Positions 21,070-32,258 of a stretch of DNA of 64,000 nt are shown in pieces. The notes below the pieces were generated by a model that worked only from the letters and a program-made list of their open reading frames with translations, searched no databases and was not told where the DNA came from. Every line of letters begins with the position of its first letter. Position 1 is the stretch's first letter. Position numbers and translations under genes: made by a program. The stretch is from Sweltsa coloradensis (lineage: Eukaryota > Arthropoda > Insecta > Plecoptera > Chloroperlidae): the NCBI GenBank assembly GCA_024449915.1, contig JAMZAV010002186.1, forward strand, positions 1-64,000. Direction: 5' to 3'.

Positions 21070-23105
21070 GTCATGTCTGGGTCGGTATCAAATCCTCTGA
21101 AGTCTTCATTTAGTGAGTCATCTAGTGAGAAAGAAGTATCTACAGAGATTTCCAGTTGTAAAGAAGCGTCATCGTTGTTTGGATCTGTCGGCTCTGGTAA
21201 GCATGGGTCTAACTCGAGGCTCGCTTTAGACTCGGCCGTGACAGTCTGGCTCTGAAATTGACACGGGTGTGTCCCTCTCGATGTTAGGCTCTGGTCTGCC
21301 GGTCTCGATGCTCGCTTCGGACCCGGACATGACTGCCCCAGTGCTTGAATTTAACACAGGCGTGTCCCTCTCGATGTTGGGCTTTGGTCTGCCGGTCTCG
21401 ACGGTCACTTCGGACCCAGACATGACTGCCCCAGTGCTTGAATTTAACACGAATGTGTCCTTCTCGGTGTTAGGCTCTGGTCTTAGTAGGTCTAGTGCTT
21501 GGCAGATGTATTTACATAGTTTCTTTTTGCCGGTTCTGTTGAGATGCAAGCCGTGTCGGGTGTAATCATGTCTTTGTAAAAAGGCAGGGTTTATTTTTTG
21601 GAATACAACATTGGTGGGTTTTTCAAGCTTACTTCCAGTGCTGAGTTTGCAGCTTGGATATCATCGTTGAGGATGGTTTGTCGTGTCTTTCTGGTATTGG
21701 AATTATTATGACTTTGTTTCTAGCAGAGCATCTCTTCAATTCTTTTTGATTGGCAGAACTATATTGTCTTGAATATTTTTGTCTCGTATTGTTTTGCTAT
21801 TGTGTTTTGCTATTTCTTCGATGTCATTAGTTCCAGCTATAATGATAAAGATTTCATCATTTGTGGCAGTGGGGTTAGAAGGTCTAACTTTAGATTTTAC
21901 AACTTCTTCCATTAAACCATTTGGTTTTAACCACGACGTTACCCGGCATTTATTGTTCACGGGGTGGCTGTATTAATTTTTGAAGCCCTCTCCCATGACT
22001 GTCTGTGAGTAGAGTGACTAGGCCTAGTTCCGTGTGAATTTTTTCTGTCTTTTCTGTGGTCTTTTCTGTGTCTGTGTTTGCTGTGACTGACCCTGACTGA
22101 CCTTGCTTGCTTGTGTTGTAAAGATTTCTCAGTATGTCAAACTTGTTGTTTGTGGTTATTGGCACATACTTAGTGGATTCGTACTGGGCAAACTTCCTCC
22201 CTACAGAGGTAGATGGGTTCTCGTCGGTAGCTCGTGTCTCTTGAAAGAGGCAACGTGTTTTGTCTTCTTCGCTAATAGGCAGGTCTATGAAGTTTGTGGC
22301 CATATTGGTAGGCCTATGCCTATTTAAGTGGCATGTAGAAGAGGGTCTCTCATCTGTTTTTGCAGCAATTTCCTCTGCTATTAGTTTGGCAAGCAGTTTT
22401 TTCCCGCTCAGGTTGAGGTGTAGGCCATGTTGGGTAAAGTGCTCTCTTTGAAGGGCTTTCATTGAGAGCACAGTAACTCCTAGAGTATTTCTGAGCAGGT
22501 GTTGGATGCGGGAATTTACTTCAGCTATGGAGTCACTTATCTTTTGAAATTCGGTTTTACTATCTAGGTCAAAACGTGGCAATATTTTCGCATACAATTA
22601 CCTTCGGTCTGTTGCTATATTGATAGTGCCTTAGTGGAGTTAGTGCGTCTCTGATGTTATTACAGTTATTTCCCATATCATTTGTACCTGCCAGGATAAT
22701 TACTGCGTCATCTTCTGTTAACTTACTTAGTTTTACCCACAATTCCTTCAGTTACTTGTAAAGCTCCAGCACCCGGTTTTAATCGTCGCATCTATTTTGT
22801 AGTTGTTTTTAGGGCCAGCATGTGCAATGAGCTCGTGTTTAATTAATGTCGATAAGAAACGACCGTGACTGTCAGCCCTGAGCATGACATGTCTTTGGGC
22901 CTCCACTTGTAGTACTTCTTCAGTGGTAGCTCTGAGGGTGCGGCTGGGTGCGTCTGGGGGGCGGGGTCTTGTTTATTTCTGCAATGGGCATTGGCCTAGC
23001 TATGTCAGGCTTAGTCCAAGCATCTCTGTGGGTTTGCATAAGTTTTTTCTATTTGACTTTTTTGTTGGCTTATTACTAATTTCAATCTACATACTTCATC
23101 TTTAA
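21070..23105 (-). pseudogene. LINE ORF1 with two SGNH-esterase-like modules
   Basis: The N-terminal part (23,105-22,900) reads as a Lys/Gln-rich helix, KDEVCRLKLVISQQKSQIEK. Module 1: DSHGR (about 22,870), LAGTND (about 22,695), FTQHGLHLNLSGKKLLAKLI (about 22,430). Module 2: LLTDSHGRGLQKLI (about 22,005), IIAGTNDIEEI (about 21,840), RHGLHLNRTGKKKLCKYI (about 21,540). Each set is the GDS/DSHGR, GTND and HxLHL order of SGNH esterases, which are known in ORF1 of CR1-group LINEs. Module 2 is followed by two or three repeats of a unit with ERDTPVLNSSTGAVMSGSE. Stops and frame changes are present. Confidence 0.65.
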
Positions 23106-23150
23106 GACAGTTTACCTCATCAAGATACCCTTTAATTGGTTTTATTTATT

Positions 23151-23929
23151 GATTGGCACCAATGTTGGTACCCACCCATACTGTTGTAGTAGAATAGAGT
23201 ACTTTGCTTCCCTTTTTGTTCCATAATTAGTTATTAAGTAGGGCCTAGCTTTAATATTATGCTCAATAAGCCACAACAAAAACAAAAAACTTTTCATTCA
23301 ATAACTCACCAAGGATTGTCCTTTAACACAGGGCACAACAATTTTCTAATAAACGTTCTATATTACTTATTTACATACCAATATCGGATATTTTTACATT
23401 AAAATGTTGGTCCTGGTTCACTTTTTCTTTCTATCACAAAAGTTTCACTCTATATCAATAAATAAAATGCAGTTAATGCACCCTTAGGCCTGGCCTATAA
23501 CATGTGTTTACATGGTTTCATGGAATTTTTTGGACACCAGTCGGCCATAACTGTTGGTTTGATGTCATCTGCAACTATTGCAGAATGCAGAAGACACTTG
23601 CAAGAAGCCTTAGGCTCAGCTCAGCAGTTCCCGACCATCACCTATTCTCGACCACAAAAACGCACGCGTCACTTGTGTCTCTAATAGTTACCGGTAGTAT
23701 TTATTTTCATGCAACGGAGTGGGACGTATCTTGCTCAGCTCACCCTTGAACGCACGCTCATTTTGATACGTAATTCAACCCAAGGTAGGGCCAAGTAAAA
23801 TTATATTGATATGTCAAAATCAAAGTTGGTGAACGTCTTTTCGTAAAAAAAAATCACGCGGAAAATTGAGGCAAATTTATAAGGCGCCATAGGGAACACA
23901 CACGTGACGTCACAGCTCGGCGCGGATCT
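23151..23929. other. UBR5 intron 1, nothing recognised
   Basis: No gene or repeat boundary could be fixed. Confidence 0.4.
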
Positions 23930-24760
23930 TAATGATGGACAAGCATCCTCATTTCGCAAGTTGAACGCCTGATGAACGGTCTCAACAAATATCATGCTCT
24001 AACTTTTATACTATTCATTATTTGGACAAAACTTAAGAGGAATATATTTAGCAAACATATCATTTCTTCTAATAGCGATTATTTCGATTTTTTTTAGAGA
24101 ATCGTTAGCTTGTTATAACAATGTACGCATTATAAATTACAAATATCAACATCTTTAAGTCTTTTCAACTTCAATTGACACAAAACTACTGATCGGATTT
24201 CAAAAAGAATTCTCTCTAAATATGCATCTAACTAATTAGACAAGAAATAAATAAACTTTCTCGATAGAAAAAGCACAGAACAAAATTTTACAGCATAGCG
24301 TCCCGTTTTTCACGGCTCATCCGCACGTCAAAAGCGCGTATTTTAGATGAAAACACATACCATGCGTTTTACCCTATGCTATAAATTTTCGTTCTGTGCA
24401 CTTTCTATCTAGAAAGTTTATTTATTTCTTGTCTAAACAGTCCGATGAATTTTTTGAAAGCGGTCTTGTCAAATCCGATCACTAGATTTTTGTCAATTGA
24501 AGTTGTTTTATTAAATTTCATTAAAAAACAAGTAAAAGTCTTAAATTTTATTTTAATATGTACATCGAAATAACAACTTAACGGCAGTGTAAAAAAATTT
24601 AAAGTAATCGCTATTAGAAGGAATGATATATTTGCTAAATATTATTGCTCTTAAGTTTTTCCCCAATAATGAATAAAATAAAAGTTAGAGCGTGATAAGT
24701 TGTGCGACGTTCAGCAGGCGTCCACCTTGCGAACCGATGGTTCTTGTCCACCAGTTGGGC
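23930..24760. repeat. Palindromic element, arms about 380 bp
   Basis: 23,930-24,330 and 24,370-24,760 are inverted copies. Landmarks: GCAAGTTGAACGCCTG and CAGGCGTCCACCTTGC; GAGCATGATATT/AGAGCGTGATAA; AATAGCGATTA/TAATCGCTATTA; AAACTTTCTCGATAGAAA and TTTCTATCTAGAAAGTTT; GACAAGAAATAAATAAACTT and its complement. The arms are about 80-85 percent alike by eye. No protein is encoded. Confidence 0.7.
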
Positions 24761-25621
24761 TCAAAACGGAGAATACCCCTCATTCCCCTCGATTTGTGAC
24801 GTAGTTGTGTGTACCCTATTGGTAAAAAGGAATTTGGAAGACAAAATTGGTTGCATTTTAGACATCATAACGACACATGCTTTGGTTTAAAAATTGATTA
24901 ATAAACACTTGGGCCCAATTAGGATAAGAAGTAGGCACCAGGCCTAATAGGCCAGAGATCTAGCTATTCTGATTTTGATTTGCTGTTAAAACTTCTAGCT
25001 TGAAACTTAAAATGAATTTTATTGGGATGGCGCGAGGCGTCCGTTTCAATATTTTATGGAACCAGATCTCGACCACTGCAAATCGTTTCTCAGCTATGGT
25101 GATTATATCATTTCGAGTCCCAGAAGGACGAAACGCGTCGTGGATTAAGTAACAAACAACTTTAAATTAGCTGCAGTTGTCATCAACAGGTGAAAAGTTT
25201 TGTCGCCCCCAGCCCTTCAGGCTGGGTTTTATGTTCTTTATGTTCTCTATGCTTTCCTAACCTGTCAAGCCTTCTCCAATCATACTAACTTGGTTATAGT
25301 GTTTATTATTTAATTTCAATTATTATTTGGTCATCTTTCCAGCGTCAACATAGTTTTATAGTTTGTTTGTTACCGGTACTGACATTTAATTATTGCCGGG
25401 AAAAAACATTACCTACAGATGTTGTTTCGTACCGTTATGTACGATTACAACAAAAACAGCTCCAAATAAGTTATATGTGCATGTGCACACGGAAAATAAA
25501 ATAAGAATAGCTTGGGTGAAAGCTGCACGACGAGGAGAAAAAGAAGGCGGGTCAATTCTAACCTCACAAATGTTTTGATGTCGAGACATTTTGTTGCCAG
25601 AAATGAAGCTACCATCATAAT
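24761..25621. repeat. Intron sequence with half of a foldback repeat (25,120-25,275)
   Basis: 25,125-25,275 (GAAGGACGAAACGCGTCG, TTAGCTGCAGTTGTCATC, CCCCCAGCCCTTCAGGCTGG) matches the right arm and loop of the palindrome at 62,317-62,575. The left arm is absent here. Nothing else recognised. Confidence 0.6.
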
Positions 25622-26186
25622 TGGATGAGCAAAGCAAAGACTCCAATTTCACTGACCCACCAAAAAATTTAGCTCAGGTGTTTTTTTTTGTCTGTTTGTT
25701 CGCACGATTTCGGACAAACGGCATAAGCGATCTTGATGAAAATTGGAGGGACCTTCGAAATCTCTGAACTTAGACCTGCCACGTTTTTGGGTACAATCGA
25801 AGAAATATTTCTCATGAATATCGTACTTTTACGATTTTTTCCCGATTTTTAGTGCAATATTTTCGTGACATTTGGGCCGATTCTGACCAAACGGGTGGGG
25901 CTACAACGTTCATATTTCACATGTACATTAAGGTAATGGTGATGTATTACTTTCTGAAAGAAAAAGTTGAAAAAGTTAGCCAGAATTCATAGAATAAAGG
26001 TTTTAATATGAGGTTTTTTTTAGGTTTAGGCCTATAATAACAATTAACAAGTAACAATAGAAACTTGACAACAATCACCTACAATGCATTCAAAAAGCAT
26101 TTGCAAAGGAAAAGTGGTCCTACGACAACTAAAGACTTACAAAAAAGCTCATCCATCAACGCGGCGGGACTTCAGCGTTTTCCTAG
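25622..26186 (+). mobile_element. Helentron-like element, copy F
   Basis: TGGATGAGCAAAGCAAAG start between two Ts, internal CTCATCCATCAACGC, then GGCGGGACTTCAGCGTTTTC and CTAG end. The stem AACGC/GCGTT just before TTTCCTAG is intact. It has the GTAGCCCCACCCGTTTGGTC-type interior of copies D and E (here as complement). Confidence 0.65.
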
Positions 26187-26255
26187 TATCCATACATGGT
26201 AGATTACCAGAATTAGCTTTCTGAAAGCCATTTTGTGTCATTTGTAAATTTAACC

Positions 26256-26640
26256 TACGCATAACAAAAACTTGTAAAAATAGGCTACAGCCAAACCTTA
26301 CACACTCAAAAGAAATGATATCTAAAAAGGGGCCAAGCTCATCAACCCTTCCACATTTGCGCATTCTTAATTCATAAACGTACAGTGTCCCGTAACAACA
26401 TCCTTGAAAAGTTAGGCAAAAAAGAATTTGCAATTATTAATTTAAACGTAATAGTTCATCCAAGTTCTTTTTTTCTAATTAATTTAAACCTAATATCAGG
26501 CAAATTCTATTTTGCCCAGCTTTTCAAGAATGCTGTTACGGGACACTACGTTTATGAATTAAGAATGCGCAAATGTGGAAGGGTAGATGTGCTTGGCCCC
26601 TTTTTAAAATCTCATTTCTTTTGAGTGTGTAAGGTTTGGT
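26256..26640. repeat. Hairpin repeat, copy 1
   Basis: Arms with AACCTTACACACTCAAAAG, CCACATTTGCGCATTCTTAA and GTCCCGTAACA recur inverted around a short AT-rich loop near 26,455. It is the same family as 60,171-60,583. Confidence 0.8.
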
Positions 26641-26652
26641 TGTACTTTTAAC

Positions 26653-28505
26653 TAGGGCTGGGAAAAAAATCGATATTTCGATATGATATCGATAATTGGA
26701 AATATTTTTGGTATCGATATTTGATTTCATATCAAAATATCGAAATTTACACAAAAAATACAAAATTTTGTAATTTTGGTGAAGGTGGCGGGTAGGTAGG
26801 GGCCTAGTCTAAATTAAATTAACCTGGCTGGTGCATTTGGTGGAGGTGCCGGGTCATAAAACGCGATTGTAAGATCGTAAATAGGTCTATGGTGACTATT
26901 GTTGTAATATTTCATGAAATTTATTTTTGTGAAATATTTCATGAAATAGGGCTATCTAAATTTAAATTTCACTGCCTTTAAAATATACCTCCTGATGGTA
27001 ATGTCAGCATATTTCACATCACGTAAGCTTTACATGCAACATTGACGAGATGAGAATTTTATTGCCATGGCAAGCATTCTTTTCTCCAACTACGGTACGG
27101 TAAGGTACGACGACGTGGCGTGGAGTCATTCTATAGTAGGCCTACAGCAGTACAGTAGGGTAGTTGAAGAATAAAAATATGGAAATATTAAAGAAGGACA
27201 ATAAACTCTTTGTATTTCCTGAATTATGTGTATATGTATCAGGGTGTTTTTTTTAAATCAAATGATTTATTTAATAAAAATCGTTGATTTAAATCAAATG
27301 CACTTCTTCATTTGGAGCTACAAACACAAAGAGTTCTCACTGATTTATGCAAAGTTTTCCTTAAATTATTTTTTGAATTATATTTTCTGAAACGCTTGTG
27401 AAAGTAATTTGATCCGCTATCAACTTGACAAGTTTTTAAACACTGATTTTGTTGAATTAAATAAATAAAAAAATCAATAAAATCCGTTTTAAATCAAAAA
27501 GCTGATTTAAATAAAATAAAACCGATTTATCTCAAATAAATCATGATTTTTTAATTTTTTTAATAAAAATAAAAAAATTCACACCCTGATAGGGCTATGT
27601 ACATTTGTATGTTAATAGGCTACAAGCCTACATTTAAAAAATGTAAAACAAATTGTGAGGCAAAGAAGTAGGCCTATTAAAATTAAACACAGAATACTGT
27701 ATGGCTTTGGCTTACGCTATGTGGTGGCAGATAACCTACAACACAATAACCCTAGGCCTACACTTTATTTTGCAGTTCTTTTCAAATAATGAATATTTAG
27801 ATCCTTGGCAAAAGGTTTGCAGGTGGTTTACAGTCAAATCAGAAAGCATCAAGTTGATACACCAGATTAAGATCATCGCAAGCCACGCCCACGAAGGACT
27901 AGCACTATGAAGCTAGCAGTGGCTCAGCGTCAGAGTAGGCCTAGGCCTCCGTCTACCATATTATGGACATTGGCAACATCAAATTAATTTTATAGGCCTA
28001 AGCGAAGTTTGTTTGTTTTTTTTTACCTGCATCCTGCATCTAGATTAATTGCCACTCTTTCAGTGCTGACTGTTCGCTGCAGCTGTCACATTTAAAGACA
28101 TATCTTGTAGACCTAGGCCTAGGTGACTACTGACTAGGCCTCCACATAGGTACATAAACATTACAAACTCAAAACTCCTAACATTAATAGCCTAGTTGTT
28201 AGTTGTATGATCCATGGAATATTTAGGAAATAAGGTCACCACAGTGGATATAATATTATAAAATAATAATTTGGCAATATTTCATCACTTGTGAAATATT
28301 TCACGGAGGCTTGAAATATTTCACGTTGCCCTCAAGGCTTACAACACTAATGGTGACACCTTATCAACCCTATTTGGCCAAAATTATGAAAAATAACACA
28401 CAAAAAAAGTTTTTTTTTTTTACAAACATTACATTTTGATCGATATCATATCAAAATTTTTCGGGTGATATCGATAATTGAATGATATGTCATAGCCCAG
28501 CCCTA
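26653..28505. mobile_element. hAT-like element (TAGGGCTGGG ends) with perfect target duplication
   Basis: It starts TAGGGCTGGG and ends CCCAGCCCTA, flanked by perfect 8 bp CTTTTAAC at 26,645-26,652 and 28,506-28,513. The core motif occurs as GGTGAAGGTGGCGGGT (26,778) and GGTGGAGGTGCCGGGT (26,839). The interior is enlarged by the MITE at 27,240-27,588 and other sequence. No transposase recognised. Confidence 0.85.
27240..27588. mobile_element. MITE with CAGGGTGT...ACACCCTG ends
   Basis: It starts CAGGGTGTTTTTTTTAAAT and ends ATTCACACCCTG, with an interior of TGATTTAAAT-type palindromic tracts. It is nested in the hAT-like element. The target duplication is unclear. The 13.0-14.0 kb fragments belong to this family. 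Confidence 0.7.
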
Positions 28506-29905
28506 CTTTTAACTGTCTTTGTTATGTGTGGGATCTCATTACTTTTTCAAGTTCCATTGCAAAATTATTTGTTAAAATAATAATAATTTTAGCAAAGTTG
28601 ATTTAATTGCTATGGTATTACCAATTAACAATAGAATGTAACATCTAGTGGTCCAAAGACTGGCTTTTTGTAAACAATGTAGGCGATCATTGTCAAGTAG
28701 GCCTAACTATAGTTACTTGTTGATTGTATGCCTGTAAGGCTTAGGCCTATATTAAAACCTTTATTTGGAAGCCTTCCAGCAAACTTTTTCAACTTTTTCT
28801 TTCAAAATACCCTATATCACTATTACCTTAATGTCCATGTAAAATATGATCGTTGTAGCCCCACCAGTTTGGTCAGAATCGCTGGCCGATTGAAACGACG
28901 AATTAGACCGTAGTTGCAGTAGCAGTAGTAGTAGCCAACATCCTCAAAGTGATTTTGAGCATGTTTCAAGCCACTTTTTCACCAAGAAGGAATGCTCGTG
29001 CCCCAACCAAATTTGGCATGTGTTGTCAGGTAGGCCTACTTAAAAATCCCCTTGATTTTGATAGTTTTTAAGTTCACATCACGTTTCATGACGGCTGGGT
29101 GACACAAGGATTTCAAGGGTAGATGACATTAATTTTTTGGGTATCCACATGGATGAATGTCTAACGTGGCACAAACATACAACATTTCTAGCCGGAAAAC
29201 TAAGTTCTGCCTGCTACTCGATAAGGCTAATAAGGAATGCTACCAATATAGAAACAGCCAAATTAGTATATTTTGCACTTTTCGAAAGTAATCTAAGATA
29301 TGGGGTTGAATTCTGGGGCCACTCTACCCATCATGAAAAAATATTTAAAATTCAAAAACGCGCTATCAGAACCATATTAAAATCACACCCAAGAACACAC
29401 TGTCAACCATTATTCAAAAATCAAGTAAAATTCTTACTCTCTACAGCTTTATATATTTTCAATCAGTATTCAGTGGTGATTGTAAAACAAAATATTCAAC
29501 ATTTAAGTAAAATAACGAAATACATTCTCACCATACATGACAGGAAAACAACATTCACTTAGAACAACACAGTAGCAAACTATCTCAAGTAAACTCCAAA
29601 CTATTTCAAACTAAACTACATAACAAACTCCCTAACAAAATAAAACAAATTATTGCAATCAACAAATTCAAAGAATCATTTGAAAAATTTCCTATTAAGC
29701 AAAGCATACTACTCCTTAAAAATCTATTTTGAAGAAAAAGGGGACTGAAACCTAACAATAGCCAGAAAAATGCAAATACATTGGGGCCTTCAGTTCTAAC
29801 ATTGTTCAATTTACAAAAACAAAATGTTACGAATTTTAATTTTCTGTGGACTTGAATATGAAAATGGACCCTTTTAAAATACAACTTCATATTTGTTTAT
29901 GTTAA

Positions 29906-30290
29906 CCTCCCAGGCGGGGTTTTTTTTAGTGTAAAATTTCCCCCACGTGGTTTATTTTTTCAGAAAAATTAAATAATTTGCAATGCATTTTCATAAACAC
30001 TATCTTGAAATTTTGGATGAAATCTCCGAGATTTTCAGGAAATGCCAATAAGGTATTGTTGAATTTTAAAAAATAAATATTTATACATCATTGTTGCTAT
30101 AAAAACAACTTTAATTGTTGTAAAAAAAAAAAAAATAAGATTGAGAGCAAATGGCATTGTTTTGCAGACATGCAAGTAATTTCACATTGAATAGCCAATG
30201 AAGAAAGTTAATTGGATGAGCGTAGCGAGCGTAGCGAGCGAAGCGAAGATTCCATTTCACTACACTGGAGAAAAAATCCGGAATGTTTTT

Positions 30291-30322
<32 letters not shown>

Positions 30323-31745
30323 TTGTATTTTTGTCTGTTTGTTAGCACGATTCCGGCTAAACCGATACTTCCGATTGCGATGAAATTTTTATGAGACCTT
30401 CGAAATCTCTGAACTTAGAACTGCCACGTTTTGAGCACAATCGAAAAAAAATTCCCATAAAAATCGCAATTTTACGATTTTTTTCGATTTTAAAAAATTT
30501 CTTCGTTTTATAATACCTCACACGCTTTGTCCGTTGTAATTATTTTTTCACAGAACTTTTTTTTATGAATTTAATATATTCATGGAAAAATTTAAGCGCA
30601 ATCAAATAATTATTTCTCATAAAAATCGCAATTTTAGGGGGTTTTTTTTTTTTAAAAACAATTCTTTGACAAAAACACTACATTCTTTACCGATTGTAAT
30701 GATTTTTTCACAGAACCTTAATTTTATAAATTCATATATTCGTGAAAAATTTGAGCACAATCAAAAAATTAAATTTCTTATGAAATCAAAATTTAACGAT
30801 TTTTTTTTTTTTTAAAATTACGTTTAAATTTAAAAAAAATTTAAAAAATTAAAGTTTAATTTTTATTTATTTTAAATTATTTTTAAAAAAATCATCAACT
30901 TAGTAATGATTTTTTTCACAGAACAGAAAAGTCACAGAACACATGGCAACTCAATGCACAAATAACGCTCATCCAACAACGGGGCGGGACTTAAAACGTT
31001 TTCCTAGTTTACAAGATACATTATTTTATTTTAAAAATATTGTACCATTGTTGTCACAAACAAAAATTATGTTACATCCAAAAAACAAAATTTCCCAAAA
31101 TACATTGGTATTGTAAAAAATATGACCAATTTGCCAATGATTCAAAGAAAAGTTTATTATAGATAGCCTTGTTGTTGACTTAAAAATATTGTACACATTG
31201 TTGTAGGCCTAACAAATATTATAGGCCTATAGGCCTAATACAATAAATACCCGACACCCCCAAAAAGTAGCCTACAAAGCGTAAAAATATACAATCTGCA
31301 AAATATACTGTATAGGCCTATACTATATATTAAAATTAGTAGGCTATAAAAATAATATAATAATATAGGTTATATTATATAATATAATATAATATAGGGC
31401 TATCTGATATTTACTGCTGTTGTAAGACACGATTGCAAAAATGTCATCTTTGGGTGAGCAAAGCAGAAACTGAACTGAATGTTTTGGCGCGTTTTTGTTT
31501 TTGCGCGCTACTTTGCAGAGTTTGCGAGTGTACTCGAACAGGTTATGACGCGTCATTGCGCGTGCTGCTATCTCACGGCGATCATGAATACTAACTGTAC
31601 TAGCTATATCCTAGTGCTGCTGCAAGTAGCAACTTGATGAACCTATTAGAAGCGCGGCTATTTGAAACTGAACTTGCAGGACGTCGCACACGCTGGCCGC
31701 CGGTTCATGGGAGGACGTGTTAAGGCGTCGCACACGCCTGGGAGG
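29906..31745. mobile_element. TTAA element with CCTCCCAGGCG ends
   Basis: TTAA occurs on both sides (29,902-29,905 and 31,746-31,749), with inverted ends CCTCCCAGGCG and CGCCTGGGAGG. TTAA plus C-rich ends fits piggyBac-type elements. No transposase seen. It lies in the 3' region of the LINE fragment and holds copy B of the Helentron-like element. Confidence 0.7.
30213..31007 (+). mobile_element. Helentron-like element, copy B
   Basis: TGGATGAGCGTAGCGAGCG start between two Ts, with a second GTAGCGAGC unit, a long T run near 30,285, internal CGCTCATCCAACAACG, and end TTTTCCTAG before T. The hairpin AACG...CGTT precedes the CTAG. Confidence 0.65.
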
Positions 31746-31940
31746 TTAAATGTATCTTTAAAAATGTACTGTAAATAGATGTGTACCTGTATGTATGTTA
31801 AAATATAGTAGGCCTACCTACATATTTATAGTATTATGTAATATCATAATTAGCCTATACAGGCTCAAATGTCAAAGTCTAATTAAATATCTACATGTAT
31901 TTATTTATCTAAGGCAATAAACAACATATCATATCATATC

Positions 31941-32030
31941 ACCTCGAAATCACCCCAACTCTGCTTGCTGTATAAGATGCCCGAGTGTGTAGCGCACCGC
32001 GGCTTGGCTGCGGCGCCCTAACGGGCACTG
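31941..32030 (+). repeat. Structured 3' module of the base element
   Basis: CACCGCGGCTTGGCTGCGG can form a stem with loop TTG, followed by the small stem GCCC/GGGC in GCGCCCTAACGGGC. The same module is at 61,795-61,883, where it ends CACCTAG. Confidence 0.75.
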
Positions 32031-32156
32031 AGATAATATGAAATAATGTAGGCCTAATAAGTAGAGCCCCTTGAAATTCGTGACTGACGATAAAACCGAA
32101 ATATGTGCTAATATTATATATAGGCCTATAATTAATAGAAAATATTGGTTTGTATG

Positions 32157-32225
32157 GCTCGTTGGTCTTGTTGTTAGCGTATCTGCTTCCAATGCAGAAG
32201 GTCCAGGGTTCGATTCCCGCTAAAG
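32157..32225 (+). repeat. tRNA-like SINE head, second type
   Basis: A perfect 5 bp anticodon stem TCTGC/GCAGA encloses loop TTCCAAT (anticodon position CCA), followed by T arm CAGGGTTCGATTCCCGC. The acceptor ends do not pair, so it is not a functional tRNA. It is followed by AGAAGTTTTTTAACTTCT, a perfect small hairpin. The family differs from the 14.2 kb SINEs. Confidence 0.6.
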
Positions 32226-32258
32226 TCAGAAGTTTTTTAACTTCTGATTTGGACTTAA

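Larger units (their letters stand above)
17705..23150 (-). mobile_element. CR1/L2-group LINE, nearly full-length but decayed
   Basis: Two successive minus-strand coding regions (ORF1 about 23,105-21,070 and ORF2 about 21,039-17,909) and a short 3' region ending in CAAATAAATAAAA at about 17,708. It has no poly-A tail of mammalian type. It is the only copy here with endonuclease, RT and ORF1 together; the others are 5'-truncated. Confidence 0.7.
29106..31940 (+). pseudogene. CR1-like LINE 3' fragment, interrupted
   Basis: 29,125-29,745 encodes, with frame changes, an RT C-terminus: DECLTWHKHTTFLAGKLSSA, RYGVEFWG, FKIQKRAIRTI, and a final region about 29,690-29,745. The 3' region resumes after a TTAA element at 31,746 and ends in ATATCATATCATATC at 31,926-31,940, the short-repeat tail usual for this LINE group. 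The thumb-region sequence resembles that of the 17.7-23.2 kb element. Confidence 0.7.
26250..32030 (+). mobile_element. Composite nest: base element split by successive insertions
   Basis: The base element is recognised from its other copy at 60,171-61,883. Here it is present as 26,256-26,652 (a hairpin), 28,506-29,105 and 31,941-32,030. The gaps are filled by a hAT-like element (26,653-28,505, itself holding a MITE) and by a LINE fragment (29,106-31,940). The LINE contains a TTAA element (29,906-31,745), which in turn contains a Helentron-like copy (30,213-31,007). Confidence 0.7.

Noticed and set aside
32157..32225. Possible functional tRNA with anticodon CCA
   Set aside because: The acceptor stem does not form and the T stem is imperfect. 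Better explained as a SINE head.
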